Of a stretch of DNA of 10,582 bases, positions 1-6,971 are shown piece after piece (the stretch's first letter is position 1; the number at the start of each line of letters is the position of its first letter). A program made the translations under genes and the position numbers. The DNA is from Lentisphaeria bacterium (GTDB lineage Bacteria > Verrucomicrobiota > Lentisphaeria > Oligosphaerales > JAFGRS01): contig JAFGRS010000435.1 in the NCBI GenBank assembly GCA_016935045.1, forward strand, positions 1 to 10,582, given 5' to 3'. The notes under the pieces are model-generated. The model made no database searches, was not told the DNA's origin, and saw only the letters and a program-made list of their open reading frames with translations.

Positions 1-2
1 AC

Positions 3-2390
3 ACCGAGGCCCGCATGGTGCTCTACAACGCGGTACTGCGGGCCGGAGCGCAGCCGGACCTCCGCGAACGCCTGGCAACGGCCTTCCGCGAGGCCCTGGC
101 CGGCGACAGGCCGGAACCCCTGAAGGCCTATCTTCTGGACCAACTCCAGTACATTGCCGGCAACGACTGCCTGGCGGCCGTCGCTCCCCTGCTGCGGCAG
201 CCCGGTCTCTGCGACGGCGCCGCCCGGGTGCTGACCGCGGTCGGGACGCCGGAGGCCGGGGCGGTGCTGGCGCGAGCCCTGCCCGGCAGCGCCGGCGCCG
301 TCCGTCTTTCCCTCATCCAGGCCCTGGCCAGGGTCCCCCATCCGGAGGCCGTGCCGGAGTTGCTCGCCGCGGCCCGGGGGGAAGATGGGGACCTGCGCCT
401 GGGGGCCCTGCGGGCGTTGGCAGCCGTGGCGGATCCCGGAATGGGGACCGTGCTCCTGGATGCTGCCCGGCAGGGGAAGGGGTATTCCGGGGCCAGGGCG
501 GTGGATGCCTTCTTCGCCTTCCTGGGGAAGAGGGTCCGGGCCGGCCAGGGGGCGGAGGCAGTGGCCCTGGCCCTCGGCCTGACGGAACAGCGGCCGGAGG
601 ACGCGCACATCCGGGCCGCCGCCATGGAGGTGTGCGGCGCGGCGGGCGGGGAACGGGCGGTGAGGGCCGTCCTCGAGGCCCTCGGCAGCCCCAGCCCGCG
701 GGTGCGTCGCAGCGCCGGTCGTGCCCTGCAGGCCTTGCCGGTGGCCGAGACCACGCCGGGGCTCACGGCCATGCTCGAGAAAGCCCCGCCCGAACAGCGC
801 TCCGAGGTGCTGGCTCTGCTGGGGGAACTGGGCGCCCGTGGCGCGCTTGCCGCCGTGCGCCGGCAGGTGCAGGCCGAAGACGCCGGCACGCGCGCCGCCG
901 CCGTCGCCGCCTGGGGAGCCATCGCCGGTCCCGAGTCCCTCGAGGATCTGGTTGCCCTGCTGACGGACAGGCGGGAGGGGGTCGCCGAGGCCGCCGGCCG
1001 CGCCCTTGGGGCCATGTCCGATCCCGGCGTCGGCGGCCGCCTGGCGGAACTGGCCCGGGTCGCCCAGCCCGCCGCCGCCGCGGCCATCCTGGGCACCCTC
1101 GCCCGCCGGCTGGACACGGGCGGGGCCGACGCGGTGGCCGGCTTTCTCACCGCGGCGAACGCGGACGTCCGCCGGGCCGCTCTCGAGGCGCTTGCCGTCC
1201 TCGGCGGCCCCGGCCAGATGCGCCCCATCGCGGCACGCGCCGCGGGCGGGAGCGAGGCGGGGGAACTCAAGGCCGCGCAGACGGCGATGATCGCCATCGC
1301 CAGACGCTCGGCCCGGCCCGAGGTGACCGGCCCCGTCGTCATCGAGGCCCTCGGCCAGGCCCGTGGTCCTGCCCGGTCGGCCCTGGTGGGCGTCCTCCCC
1401 GCCGTCGCCGGACCACAGGCCCTCGCTACCGCGACGGCATGCCTGCGCGACCCCGACGGAGAAGTGCGGACGGCCGCAGTCCGAGCCCTGGCGGACTGGC
1501 CGGACGCCGGCGCCCTGCCGGCCCTGCTCGAGGTGGTGACGGAGAGCGACGTCGAGACCCATTACGTCCTTGCCTTTCGGGGGACGATGCGCCTGCTCCG
1601 GGGGGAGGACGGTCCTCCGGACGCCCAGTTGCGTGCCTACAGCCGCGCCATGGAACTGGCCCGCAGGCCGGACGAGAGAAAGCTGGTTGTGGCCGGGATG
1701 GGCACGATGCAGGACGGGTCCGTTCTGCCCGTGTTGACGGGGTATCTGGACGATGCCGACCTGCGGGCGGAGGCGGCCGCGGCCATCACCCAGGTGGCGT
1801 TGACGGTGCGGGGCGATGCCGGCGTGGCCGCGCTGCGGCGGCTCTTGGCGCGGGTGACCGACGAGGCGGCCCTCGAACGGGCCCGGGGGGCACTCGCCGA
1901 CATCGACAAGTATGCCGGCTGCGTGGTCCTGTGGAGTGTGTCGGGGCCCTATACGGAGGGGAACAGGGGGCACACGGAGATCTACGCGGTGGCCTTTGCG
2001 CCGGAGAAGGACCCCGGCTCGGCCACCTGGTCGCGGGTGGCGGGGGCCAAGGACGGCCGTGTGGACCTGCTCGAGGTCCTGGGCGGGAGCAATCGCTGCG
2101 CCTACATGCGTTGCGGCATCCGGGTCCCGAAGGCCACGGAGGCGCTCCTCGAAGTGGGCAGCGACGACGGGGTCAAGGCCTGGCTGAACGGCAAGGTCGT
2201 GCACGAGAACAACGTGCCCCGGGCGTTCACGTGGTGCGAGGACTCCGTCAAGGTGAGCCTGGATGCGGGCGACAACGTACTGCTGCTGAAGGTCACCCAG
2301 GGCGGCGGGGACTGGGCGGCCAATGCACGCATCCGGGCGTTGGACAAGACCCCCCTCGAAGGTCTCGAACTGACGGCCGGCCCCCGCTGA
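3..2390 (+). CDS. HEAT-repeat protein with C-terminal beta-sandwich domain (5' end outside window)
   Basis: The reading frame is already open at the first bases of the window (codons for T-E-A-R precede the first ATG at 15), so this is probably the 3' part of a longer gene. About 600 residues consist of short paired helices rich in Ala, Leu, Arg and Asp with recurring patterns such as DPDGEVRTAAVRALADW and SPRVRRSAGRALQAL, typical of HEAT/PBS-lyase-like repeats that act as protein-binding scaffolds. From roughly residue 634 (counted from the ATG at 15) the style changes to beta-rich sequence containing GSDDGVKAWLNGKVVHENN and then DNVLLLKVTQGGGDW. This resembles the galactose-binding-like beta-sandwich found at the C-terminus of many planctomycete and lentisphaeral secreted proteins. 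A binding or scaffold role, possibly with glycans, is inferred; no catalytic motif is seen. The N-terminus, and so any signal peptide or further domain, is missing. The aldo/keto reductase follows 13 bases after the stop, suggesting co-transcription. Confidence 0.85.
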   Translation, partial: TEARMVLYNAVLRAGAQPDLRERLATAFREALAGDRPEPLKAYLLDQLQYIAGNDCLAAVAPLLRQPGLCDGAARVLTAVGTPEAGAVLARALPGSAGAVRLSLIQALARVPHPEAVPELLAAARGEDGDLRLGALRALAAVADPGMGTVLLDAARQGKGYSGARAVDAFFAFLGKRVRAGQGAEAVALALGLTEQRPEDAHIRAAAMEVCGAAGGERAVRAVLEALGSPSPRVRRSAGRALQALPVAETTPGLTAMLEKAPPEQRSEVLALLGELGARGALAAVRRQVQAEDAGTRAAAVAAWGAIAGPESLEDLVALLTDRREGVAEAAGRALGAMSDPGVGGRLAELARVAQPAAAAAILGTLARRLDTGGADAVAGFLTAANADVRRAALEALAVLGGPGQMRPIAARAAGGSEAGELKAAQTAMIAIARRSARPEVTGPVVIEALGQARGPARSALVGVLPAVAGPQALATATACLRDPDGEVRTAAVRALADWPDAGALPALLEVVTESDVETHYVLAFRGTMRLLRGEDGPPDAQLRAYSRAMELARRPDERKLVVAGMGTMQDGSVLPVLTGYLDDADLRAEAAAAITQVALTVRGDAGVAALRRLLARVTDEAALERARGALADIDKYAGCVVLWSVSGPYTEGNRGHTEIYAVAFAPEKDPGSATWSRVAGAKDGRVDLLEVLGGSNRCAYMRCGIRVPKATEALLEVGSDDGVKAWLNGKVVHENNVPRAFTWCEDSVKVSLDAGDNVLLLKVTQGGGDWAANARIRALDKTPLEGLELTAGPR

Positions 2391-2403
2391 AGGAGGTGCA
2401 GAG

Positions 2404-3333
2404 ATGCTGCAACGTGTTCTTGGAGCCACCGGAATCGAGGTCTCGGTCCTCGGTTTTGGCGGCGCCCCCATCGGCTTTCTGGAGGCGAGTCGCCGGCAGG
2501 TGTCCCGGATCCTCCGCGGCCTGCTGGACGAAGGCGTGAATCTGATCGACACGGCGGCCATGTATGCGGGTTCGGAGGAAGCCATCGGGGAGGCCCTCGA
2601 AGGGCGTCGTGACGAAGTGGTCCTGGTCAGCAAGTGTCCGGACGCGACCCAGGACGGCCCGGATTGCTGGCGGGCCCCCGCCATCCTGGCCTCGGTGGAG
2701 CGTTCCCTGCGCCGTCTGCGCACGGATCGGCTGGATGTGGTGCTGCTGCATTCCTGCGACCGGGATGTGCTCGATGGCGGGGAGGCCCTCGGGGCGCTGC
2801 TCGAAGCGCAGGCCCAGGGCAAGATACGGTTTGCCGGCTACTCCGGTGACAACACCGCGGCGTCCCGCGCCGCGGACCTGGCCGACATCACCGTGATCGA
2901 GACCTCCGTGAGCATCTGTGACCAGGCCAATCTGCAGTCCGTGGTGCCGAAGGCATGCGCGGGGGACATCGGGGTCGTCGCGAAGCGCCCGATTGCCAAC
3001 GCCGCCTGGCGCCCCCTGACCGATCAGAGGGGCCTCTACCGGGAGTACGCGAAGACCTACACCGAGCGTTTCCGGGCCATGGATCTCTCCCTCGAAGCCC
3101 TGGGTATCGAGGGGGACCCGGCGGAGGTGTGGCCGCGGGTGGCCCTGCGCTTCACCCTGTTCCAGCCGGGGGTCCATGCCGCCATCGTGGGCACCTGCAG
3201 CCCGGAACACGCCCGGGCCAATCTCGCGGCCATCGCGCAGGGCCCCCTCCCTGACGCCGCCGACGCGGCCATTCGGGCCGCCTTCCGCAGAGCCGAGAAG
3301 GCCTCGGGAAAAGCCTGGGAAGGCCAGACCTGA
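2404..3333 (+). CDS. Aldo/keto reductase family oxidoreductase
   Basis: A 309-residue protein of usual length for an NAD(P)H-dependent aldo/keto reductase with a TIM-barrel fold. The N-terminal LGFGGAPIG strand leads to the family signature LIDTAAMYAGSEEAIGEAL. The catalytic tetrad is visible as Asp49, Tyr54, Lys77 (in VLVSKC) and His116 (in VLLHSCD). The C-terminal stretch IVGTCSPEHARANL (261-274) matches the cofactor-phosphate binding segment of the family. The start is well supported: a perfect AGGAGG lies at 2391-2396, seven bases before the ATG and directly after the stop of the HEAT-repeat gene, so the two are likely co-transcribed. The protein is cytoplasmic, with no signal peptide. 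The substrate cannot be read from sequence; sugars or their oxidation products are plausible in this setting. It converges on the Gfo/Idh/MocA gene. Confidence 0.93.
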   Translation: MLQRVLGATGIEVSVLGFGGAPIGFLEASRRQVSRILRGLLDEGVNLIDTAAMYAGSEEAIGEALEGRRDEVVLVSKCPDATQDGPDCWRAPAILASVERSLRRLRTDRLDVVLLHSCDRDVLDGGEALGALLEAQAQGKIRFAGYSGDNTAASRAADLADITVIETSVSICDQANLQSVVPKACAGDIGVVAKRPIANAAWRPLTDQRGLYREYAKTYTERFRAMDLSLEALGIEGDPAEVWPRVALRFTLFQPGVHAAIVGTCSPEHARANLAAIAQGPLPDAADAAIRAAFRRAEKASGKAWEGQT

Positions 3334-3402
3334 CCGCCAGGCCTCGCCATGTGGATCGCAGGGCGCGCGCACGTGGAACGCCCGGAGAAGATGCGTTGGA
3401 GC

Positions 3403-3418
3403 CCGCCGTCCTCGGCGG
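3403..3418. other. GC stem-loop between convergent genes
   Basis: CCGCCG and CGGCGG form a perfect six-base stem around a TCCT loop, within the 228-base gap between the aldo/keto reductase stop and the stop of the opposing oxidoreductase gene. Position suits a bidirectional transcription end, but there is no following T-tract, so it is not a canonical Rho-independent terminator. In sequence this GC-rich, such stems also arise by chance. The rest of the gap shows no gene. Confidence 0.25.
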
Positions 3419-3561
3419 TATGCCGAACCCATGCACGGACGGCGGAGGGCAACCGACGCCGGGAAGAGCTCTGCAGGAATGGGCGTTCCCCTTGCGCGCG
3501 CCGGTGCGTTCGGGACCACGGTCCGCATGGGGCCGACGGAGCGGCGGAGCGCAACGGAGGG

Positions 3562-4794
3562 TCAGGGAGGGGACGGGGCCGGCGGCTTGCCGCTCCCCGC
3601 GGGGGTGCTTTCGTAGCCGTATTCTGCTGCGGCCGCGGTCCCGAGCGCGTCCACGAGCAGGCTGCCGAGGTCGACCGGGATCCCGGCGGTCACGCCGGCG
3701 GCAACGGCGGTCCCCCGGCTCAGGCTGTGCTCGGCTCCTTCGAGCACCAGGCTGGTGTAGAATCCCAGCTCGGCCGCGCTCATCATGTGCCGGCGGACCT
3801 CCGGGTCAAGGGTTCCGCATCGGTCCGCGAGGATCCTCTGGTAGATGCGTCCCGGGCTGCTGATGCCGTAGCCCGTCACGGTGCCGTCCTTCTCGAAGTT
3901 GCGGAAGAGGGGGTTGACCTGGGAGAGCCCCTCCGCGTGGATCTCGTAGTATCCCGGCTGATCGAGGAGCAGGTCGAGGAGTCCCTCGCTGCAGATCAGC
4001 CTGCCGGACTGGACCGTGGTGGCGTGGGCGCTGTTGGGCAGGTGCCAGCCGGTGACGACGTGGGCCGTGGCCCCGTTGCGGAAACGGATCTCCGTGTCCA
4101 CCATGTCGTAGCCCCGCACGGCAAGGGGCCTGAGGGCGGGGAGCCTGTGGGAGTATCCCGTGGCCCGCACCGCCACTGGAGCCAGGTCGACAATCTTGAT
4201 GAGGGCGTCGCACATGTGCACGGTCAGGAAGCTGATGGGGGTGTTCCTCTCGGCATAGTCCGGGCTGGCGAAGAACATGGGCACGTGGTTCGGGTCGGCC
4301 ACCAGGAGCTTGTCCAGCATGTACCACACCGCCACCTGCAGCTCCCCGTAGCGGCCGCTGCGGTAGCGGGCCTCCGCCTCCTTGATCCTCGGGTCCTCGC
4401 GCTTGTGGAAATCGACCCCCAGCAGTCGACCCGAGGCGCGCGCGGCCTGGATCATCGCATGCGTGTCCCGCACCGTCGCGGCGGTCGGCTTCGGCACCAC
4501 CACGTCCAGCCCAGCCGCGAAGCTGTCGATGGCCGGACCGGCATGAATGTGGTCCGGCGTGTTGACCTGGACCACGTCCAACTCCACCTCGGCCAGCATC
4601 TCCCGGTGATCCCGGAAACGACGCCCGGGAGCGATGCCGTAGGTATCGCAGAACCAGGTCCGGAAGGCGTCGTTGGGATCGGCCACCGCCGCGATCTCGA
4701 GCAACGGGGAGTAGTCGCTGTGGAAGTAGAGATGCCGGTAGATCTCCCGGACCACCGACCCGACGCCCACCACTCCGACCCGCAGTCTGTCCAT
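3562..4794 (-). CDS. Gfo/Idh/MocA family oxidoreductase
   Basis: A 410-residue NAD(P)-dependent dehydrogenase-like protein. The N-terminus RVGVVGVGSVV is the first strand and dinucleotide-binding turn of the Rossmann fold, followed by IAAVADPN at the end of strand two and VQVNTPDHIHAGPAI at the usual position. The family EKP motif appears as PKP (101-103): Lys102, normally catalytic or cofactor-contacting, is kept but the Glu is replaced by Pro. The C-terminal alpha/beta half includes GRYGELQVAVWYM and TVHMCDALIKI, whose His193 and Asp196 sit where the family has its substrate-site HxxD. No signal peptide is evident. The ATG at 4794 is preferred over upstream in-frame codons because GAGGAG lies six bases before it and the Rossmann strand begins at residue 5. 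The tail is Pro/Ser-rich (SGKPPAPSPP). It follows the coiled-coil gene by 95 bases on the same strand and could be the last gene of that operon. Substrates of such proteins are usually sugars or cyclitols; this one is unknown. Confidence 0.92.
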   Translation of the reverse strand: MDRLRVGVVGVGSVVREIYRHLYFHSDYSPLLEIAAVADPNDAFRTWFCDTYGIAPGRRFRDHREMLAEVELDVVQVNTPDHIHAGPAIDSFAAGLDVVVPKPTAATVRDTHAMIQAARASGRLLGVDFHKREDPRIKEAEARYRSGRYGELQVAVWYMLDKLLVADPNHVPMFFASPDYAERNTPISFLTVHMCDALIKIVDLAPVAVRATGYSHRLPALRPLAVRGYDMVDTEIRFRNGATAHVVTGWHLPNSAHATTVQSGRLICSEGLLDLLLDQPGYYEIHAEGLSQVNPLFRNFEKDGTVTGYGISSPGRIYQRILADRCGTLDPEVRRHMMSAAELGFYTSLVLEGAEHSLSRGTAVAAGVTAGIPVDLGSLLVDALGTAAAAEYGYESTPAGSGKPPAPSPP

Positions 4795-4889
4795 CCGGCC
4801 TCTCCTCGCTCCCCGAGCGCCCCGGCACTGCCTGGCAGGCGGACCCTGGGACGCTTTCCGGCCCCGGGATGCGCGGAGGCCCCTGGGCC

Positions 4890-5666
4890 TCAGGGAGCTT
4901 TGCTGCCCTTGGCCATCGGCGCGGGGTCGTCCGTCATTTCCTGGCCGCTCAACTGAATGAAGCGTTGCTGCAGGATCAGGTCCCGTTTGGCTTCGCGTTC
5001 CTCGAGCAGCCGCCTCATGGCCTGCAACTCGGCTTCGAGCCGATTCAGCTCGAGGCGCTGGTTCTGTTGGGAGGCGTCGAAGGCCCGTTCGAGGACACTC
5101 TTGAGTTCCTGGCGGGCCTCTGCCATGGCTCGCCGCGCCTCGGACGCCTCCGCGCCCTTGGCCGCGGCCGCGGCGGCGGCGAGTTCCTGGACCCGGCGCC
5201 CGAGCATCCGTGCCCGGCTTTCGAGCTGCTCGATGGCCGCGAGCCGGGAGAACTCGGTGGGGTTCCGACGGTTCACCCTGTCCATGCGCAGAAAATGATC
5301 CGCCAGGCGACGCAGATAGGGTGCGGGGTCCCCCTCGCCGCTGTCCAGCAGCCGGCGGACTTCGGCAAAGATGTCGGGGCTGTTCCGACTGAAATAGTCC
5401 AGCATGGCCGCCATGTCGACACCGGGGTGTGTCGCGTCGAGGTGCTGCCGCACGGTCTGGACGAGGGCGGCGGCCGGCGGCGGGGTTTCGGTCTGGGCGG
5501 AGGCGGCGGCCGGCGGCGGGGTTTCGGTCTGGGCGGAGGCAGCGGCCGGCGGCGGGGTATCGGTCTGGGCGGAGGCAACCGGGGCGCAAGCATCCCCGAG
5601 CCAGATGGCACAGGCCAGCCCGATCATGCGGGTGAAGGGGGAACCAGGCTCAGGCGACCGCCACAT
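4890..5666 (-). CDS. Exported coiled-coil protein with Thr/Pro/Ala repeat linker, downstream of sigma/anti-sigma pair
   Basis: I do not recognise a named family. The N-terminus reads as a signal peptide: a short segment with arginines, a hydrophobic stretch MIGLACAIWLG, then a likely signal peptidase I site after VASA. Next come three near-identical 12-residue units (SAQTETPPPAAA and variants), a probable flexible linker. A folded segment follows (PGVDMAAMLDYF, AEVRRLLDSGEGDPAPYLRRLADHFLRMDRVNRR), then about 110 residues rich in Glu, Arg, Ala, Leu and Gln with heptad character, predicted as coiled coil. The start is uncertain: the ATG at 5666 overlaps the anti-sigma gene by 17 bases but gives a positively charged signal-peptide n-region, while the ATG at 5627 avoids the overlap but lacks that charge. 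Neither has a good Shine-Dalgarno. Tight coupling to the anti-sigma gene suggests a periplasmic or surface partner of that system, which is an inference. Confidence 0.78.
   Translation of the reverse strand: MWRSPEPGSPFTRMIGLACAIWLGDACAPVASAQTDTPPPAAASAQTETPPPAAASAQTETPPPAAALVQTVRQHLDATHPGVDMAAMLDYFSRNSPDIFAEVRRLLDSGEGDPAPYLRRLADHFLRMDRVNRRNPTEFSRLAAIEQLESRARMLGRRVQELAAAAAAAKGAEASEARRAMAEARQELKSVLERAFDASQQNQRLELNRLEAELQAMRRLLEEREAKRDLILQQRFIQLSGQEMTDDPAPMAKGSKAP
5470..5577. repeat. Tandem repeat, 3 copies of 36 bp, in frame within the coiled-coil protein gene
   Basis: Three adjacent 36-base units begin at 5470, 5506 and 5542. Copies one and two differ only at the last base; copy three also differs at one internal base, which changes Glu to Asp in the product. 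Being a multiple of three, gain or loss of a unit keeps the frame and changes only linker length. The near identity indicates recent duplication or ongoing homogenisation. Confidence 0.95.
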
Positions 5667-6246
5667 CCGCGGGCAGCACCATTTCCCACACATCGTCTCG
5701 GTCCCAGTCTCCGAGGTCACGTTCCTGCAGTTCGAGCAGTTCCTGGCGGCGCTGCTCCACATCCTGGCGAATGTCAAGGAGACGCTCCCTCAGGAAGAAC
5801 CCCGGCATGCTGGCCGGAAGGGGAGTGGGCACTCCGGGTGCCGACACCATCTGGCGCAGGGCGCGCTCGTGGTCCGGATAGGATGGATGCAGGGGCACCA
5901 GATAGTTGCCGCCGGCGGCATCCGCGGCCTGGGCCAGAAAGGGAGTGGGGACTTCCTCGATCGCCCGCCGGACGCGTTCCGTGCGGTTGACCTGCCACGC
6001 CACTCCCAGCAGCAGGGCCAGGGAAGCCGCCCGCCAGAGCCAGCGCCGGAACACCCCCGCCGCGGCCGCCCGGCGGCCGTGATAGAGCCGGGCCGCGGCC
6101 ACCAGCCGCGACGCTTCCTCACGCCCCAGATGGTGACGCTGATGCTGCGCCTGACGCTCGAGGGCCTCGATCAGAAACAACTCCGTCTGGCAGTCCGGAC
6201 AACCGCGGGCGTGAATGCGCCAATGCGAAGCCTGGGGACTGTCCAT
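5650..6246 (-). CDS. Membrane-anchored zinc-finger anti-sigma factor
   Basis: A 198-residue protein directly downstream of an ECF sigma gene. The N-terminus holds H-x3-C-x2-C (His12, Cys16, Cys19, in HARGCPDC) with a further His8, the core of the zinc-binding anti-sigma (ZAS/HC2) domain that sequesters ECF sigma factors. After a charged helical segment with LIEALERQ there is one hydrophobic stretch at about 69-86 (WLWRAASLALLLGVAWQV), giving a cytoplasmic N-terminus and an external C-terminal domain of about 110 residues. That domain ends in a charged helix (LLDIRQDVEQRRQELLELQERD) that could pair with the neighbouring coiled-coil protein. I chose the ATG at 6246 because GGAGG lies five bases upstream. 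A longer form from an ATG at 6294 would overlap the sigma gene and adds an Arg-rich leader without a clear Shine-Dalgarno. Likely co-transcribed with the sigma factor. Confidence 0.85.
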   Translation of the reverse strand: MDSPQASHWRIHARGCPDCQTELFLIEALERQAQHQRHHLGREEASRLVAAARLYHGRRAAAAGVFRRWLWRAASLALLLGVAWQVNRTERVRRAIEEVPTPFLAQAADAAGGNYLVPLHPSYPDHERALRQMVSAPGVPTPLPASMPGFFLRERLLDIRQDVEQRRQELLELQERDLGDWDRDDVWEMVLPADVAVA

Positions 6247-6277
6247 CCCAGCCTCCAGCGCGCGTTCCCGCAGTATC

Positions 6278-6886
6278 CTACACCTGCGCTTCATACCGTT
6301 TCCAACTCTGTCTCAGGAGTTCGACGGCCCGATGCATCCGCCACAGGGCCGTGCCCTGGGGGATGGCGAGGATGCGGGCGATATCCTTGAAGCAGACATT
6401 GCCGTCGATCCGCAGCTCGACCACGTCGCGGAGGTCCTTGGGCAGACGCTGCACGAGTTCCCGGACCACGGCCATGTCGTTGGCCTCCCGAACGTTGGTC
6501 AGGGGGTCCCCCTCGTCCCGGGTTTCCGGGATCTCGGTATCCTGCTCGTTGATCTCGAATTTCCGCCGCCGGCGCTTGTCGATGGCCAGGTTGCGCGTGA
6601 CCCGGAACAACCAGGGCCCGATGCTGTCGCAGATCAGCACCCGGGGGGGGGTGTGGATCAGCTTCAGGAAGACTTCCTGGCAGACGTCCTTGGCCAGGTC
6701 GACCGAGCCCAGATAGCGCATGGCATAGGCCACCAGCCGCGTCTCGTAGCGCACAAACAGCTCCTCGAAGGCCGTTGTGTCGCCATCGCGCATCAGACGC
6801 ACCAGACGCTTGTCGGTCGCTTCGCGCAACTCCTCGACATACGCCCGGTCAACGAAATACCCGCTTGCACTCTGCTGGATTGCCAC
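6278..6886 (-). CDS. ECF-type RNA polymerase sigma factor
   Basis: About 202 residues, usual for a sigma-70 family extracytoplasmic-function factor. Region 2 is seen as LVRLMRDGDTTAFEELFVRY, then DVCQEVFLKL (67-76) and PWLFRVTRNLAIDKRRRR (91-108), the core-binding and -10-recognition part. Region 4 is LPKDLRDVVELRIDGNVCFKDIARILAIPQGTALWRMHRA (148-187), with the helix-turn-helix that reads the -35 element. No region 1 or 3 is present. The start is inferred: the first in-frame ATG (6793) would cut off the first helix of region 2, so the GTG at 6886 is preferred, although its ribosome-binding site is weak (AGGA about 11 bases upstream). A run of nine C bases (coding strand) at 6643-6651 lies inside the gene; the frame is intact as given. 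The anti-sigma gene starts 31 bases after the stop. Autoregulation is usual for such pairs, but I could not identify the promoter. Confidence 0.92.
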   Translation of the reverse strand: MAIQQSASGYFVDRAYVEELREATDKRLVRLMRDGDTTAFEELFVRYETRLVAYAMRYLGSVDLAKDVCQEVFLKLIHTPPRVLICDSIGPWLFRVTRNLAIDKRRRRKFEINEQDTEIPETRDEGDPLTNVREANDMAVVRELVQRLPKDLRDVVELRIDGNVCFKDIARILAIPQGTALWRMHRAVELLRQSWKRYEAQV

Positions 6887-6971
6887 AGACCTGTCTTTCC
6901 TGCTCGCACCCGGCCGGCCGTGCACTTCATCGGGAACAACGACCGGACACCACACCGTATTTGGACACGCA
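6887..6971 (-). other. Intergenic region between aminotransferase and sigma gene
   Basis: This 85-base gap separates the aminotransferase stop from the sigma factor GTG. On the minus strand it contains two GTGTCC hexamers 18 bases apart and the palindromic CGGCCGGCCG. It must hold the sigma operon's promoter if the aminotransferase is not co-transcribed. I could not recognise a confident -35/-10 pair or a terminator hairpin with a T-tract. Confidence 0.3.

Noticed and set aside
632..2539. 635-codon plus-strand frame overlapping the HEAT-repeat gene and the start of the aldo/keto reductase
   Set aside because: It is an Arg/Gly/Pro-rich shifted frame running across two well-supported genes.
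2293..3528. 411-codon minus-strand frame antisense to the aldo/keto reductase
   Set aside because: The plus strand carries a complete catalytic tetrad and a perfect Shine-Dalgarno; the minus frame has no family features.
3349..4956. 535-codon plus-strand frame antisense to the Gfo/Idh/MocA gene
   Set aside because: The minus strand has a convincing Rossmann-fold protein with a Shine-Dalgarno; the plus frame shows no motif.
5470..5577. CRISPR-like array (36-bp repeats)
   Set aside because: The units are directly adjacent with no spacers and lie in frame within a protein-coding gene.
4795..5589. Upstream extension of the Gfo/Idh/MocA frame, with repeated RPDRNPAAGRR-type sequence
   Set aside because: It overlaps the coiled-coil protein gene in another frame, and the repeats are just the 36-bp minisatellite read out of frame. 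The Rossmann strand begins right after the ATG at 4794.
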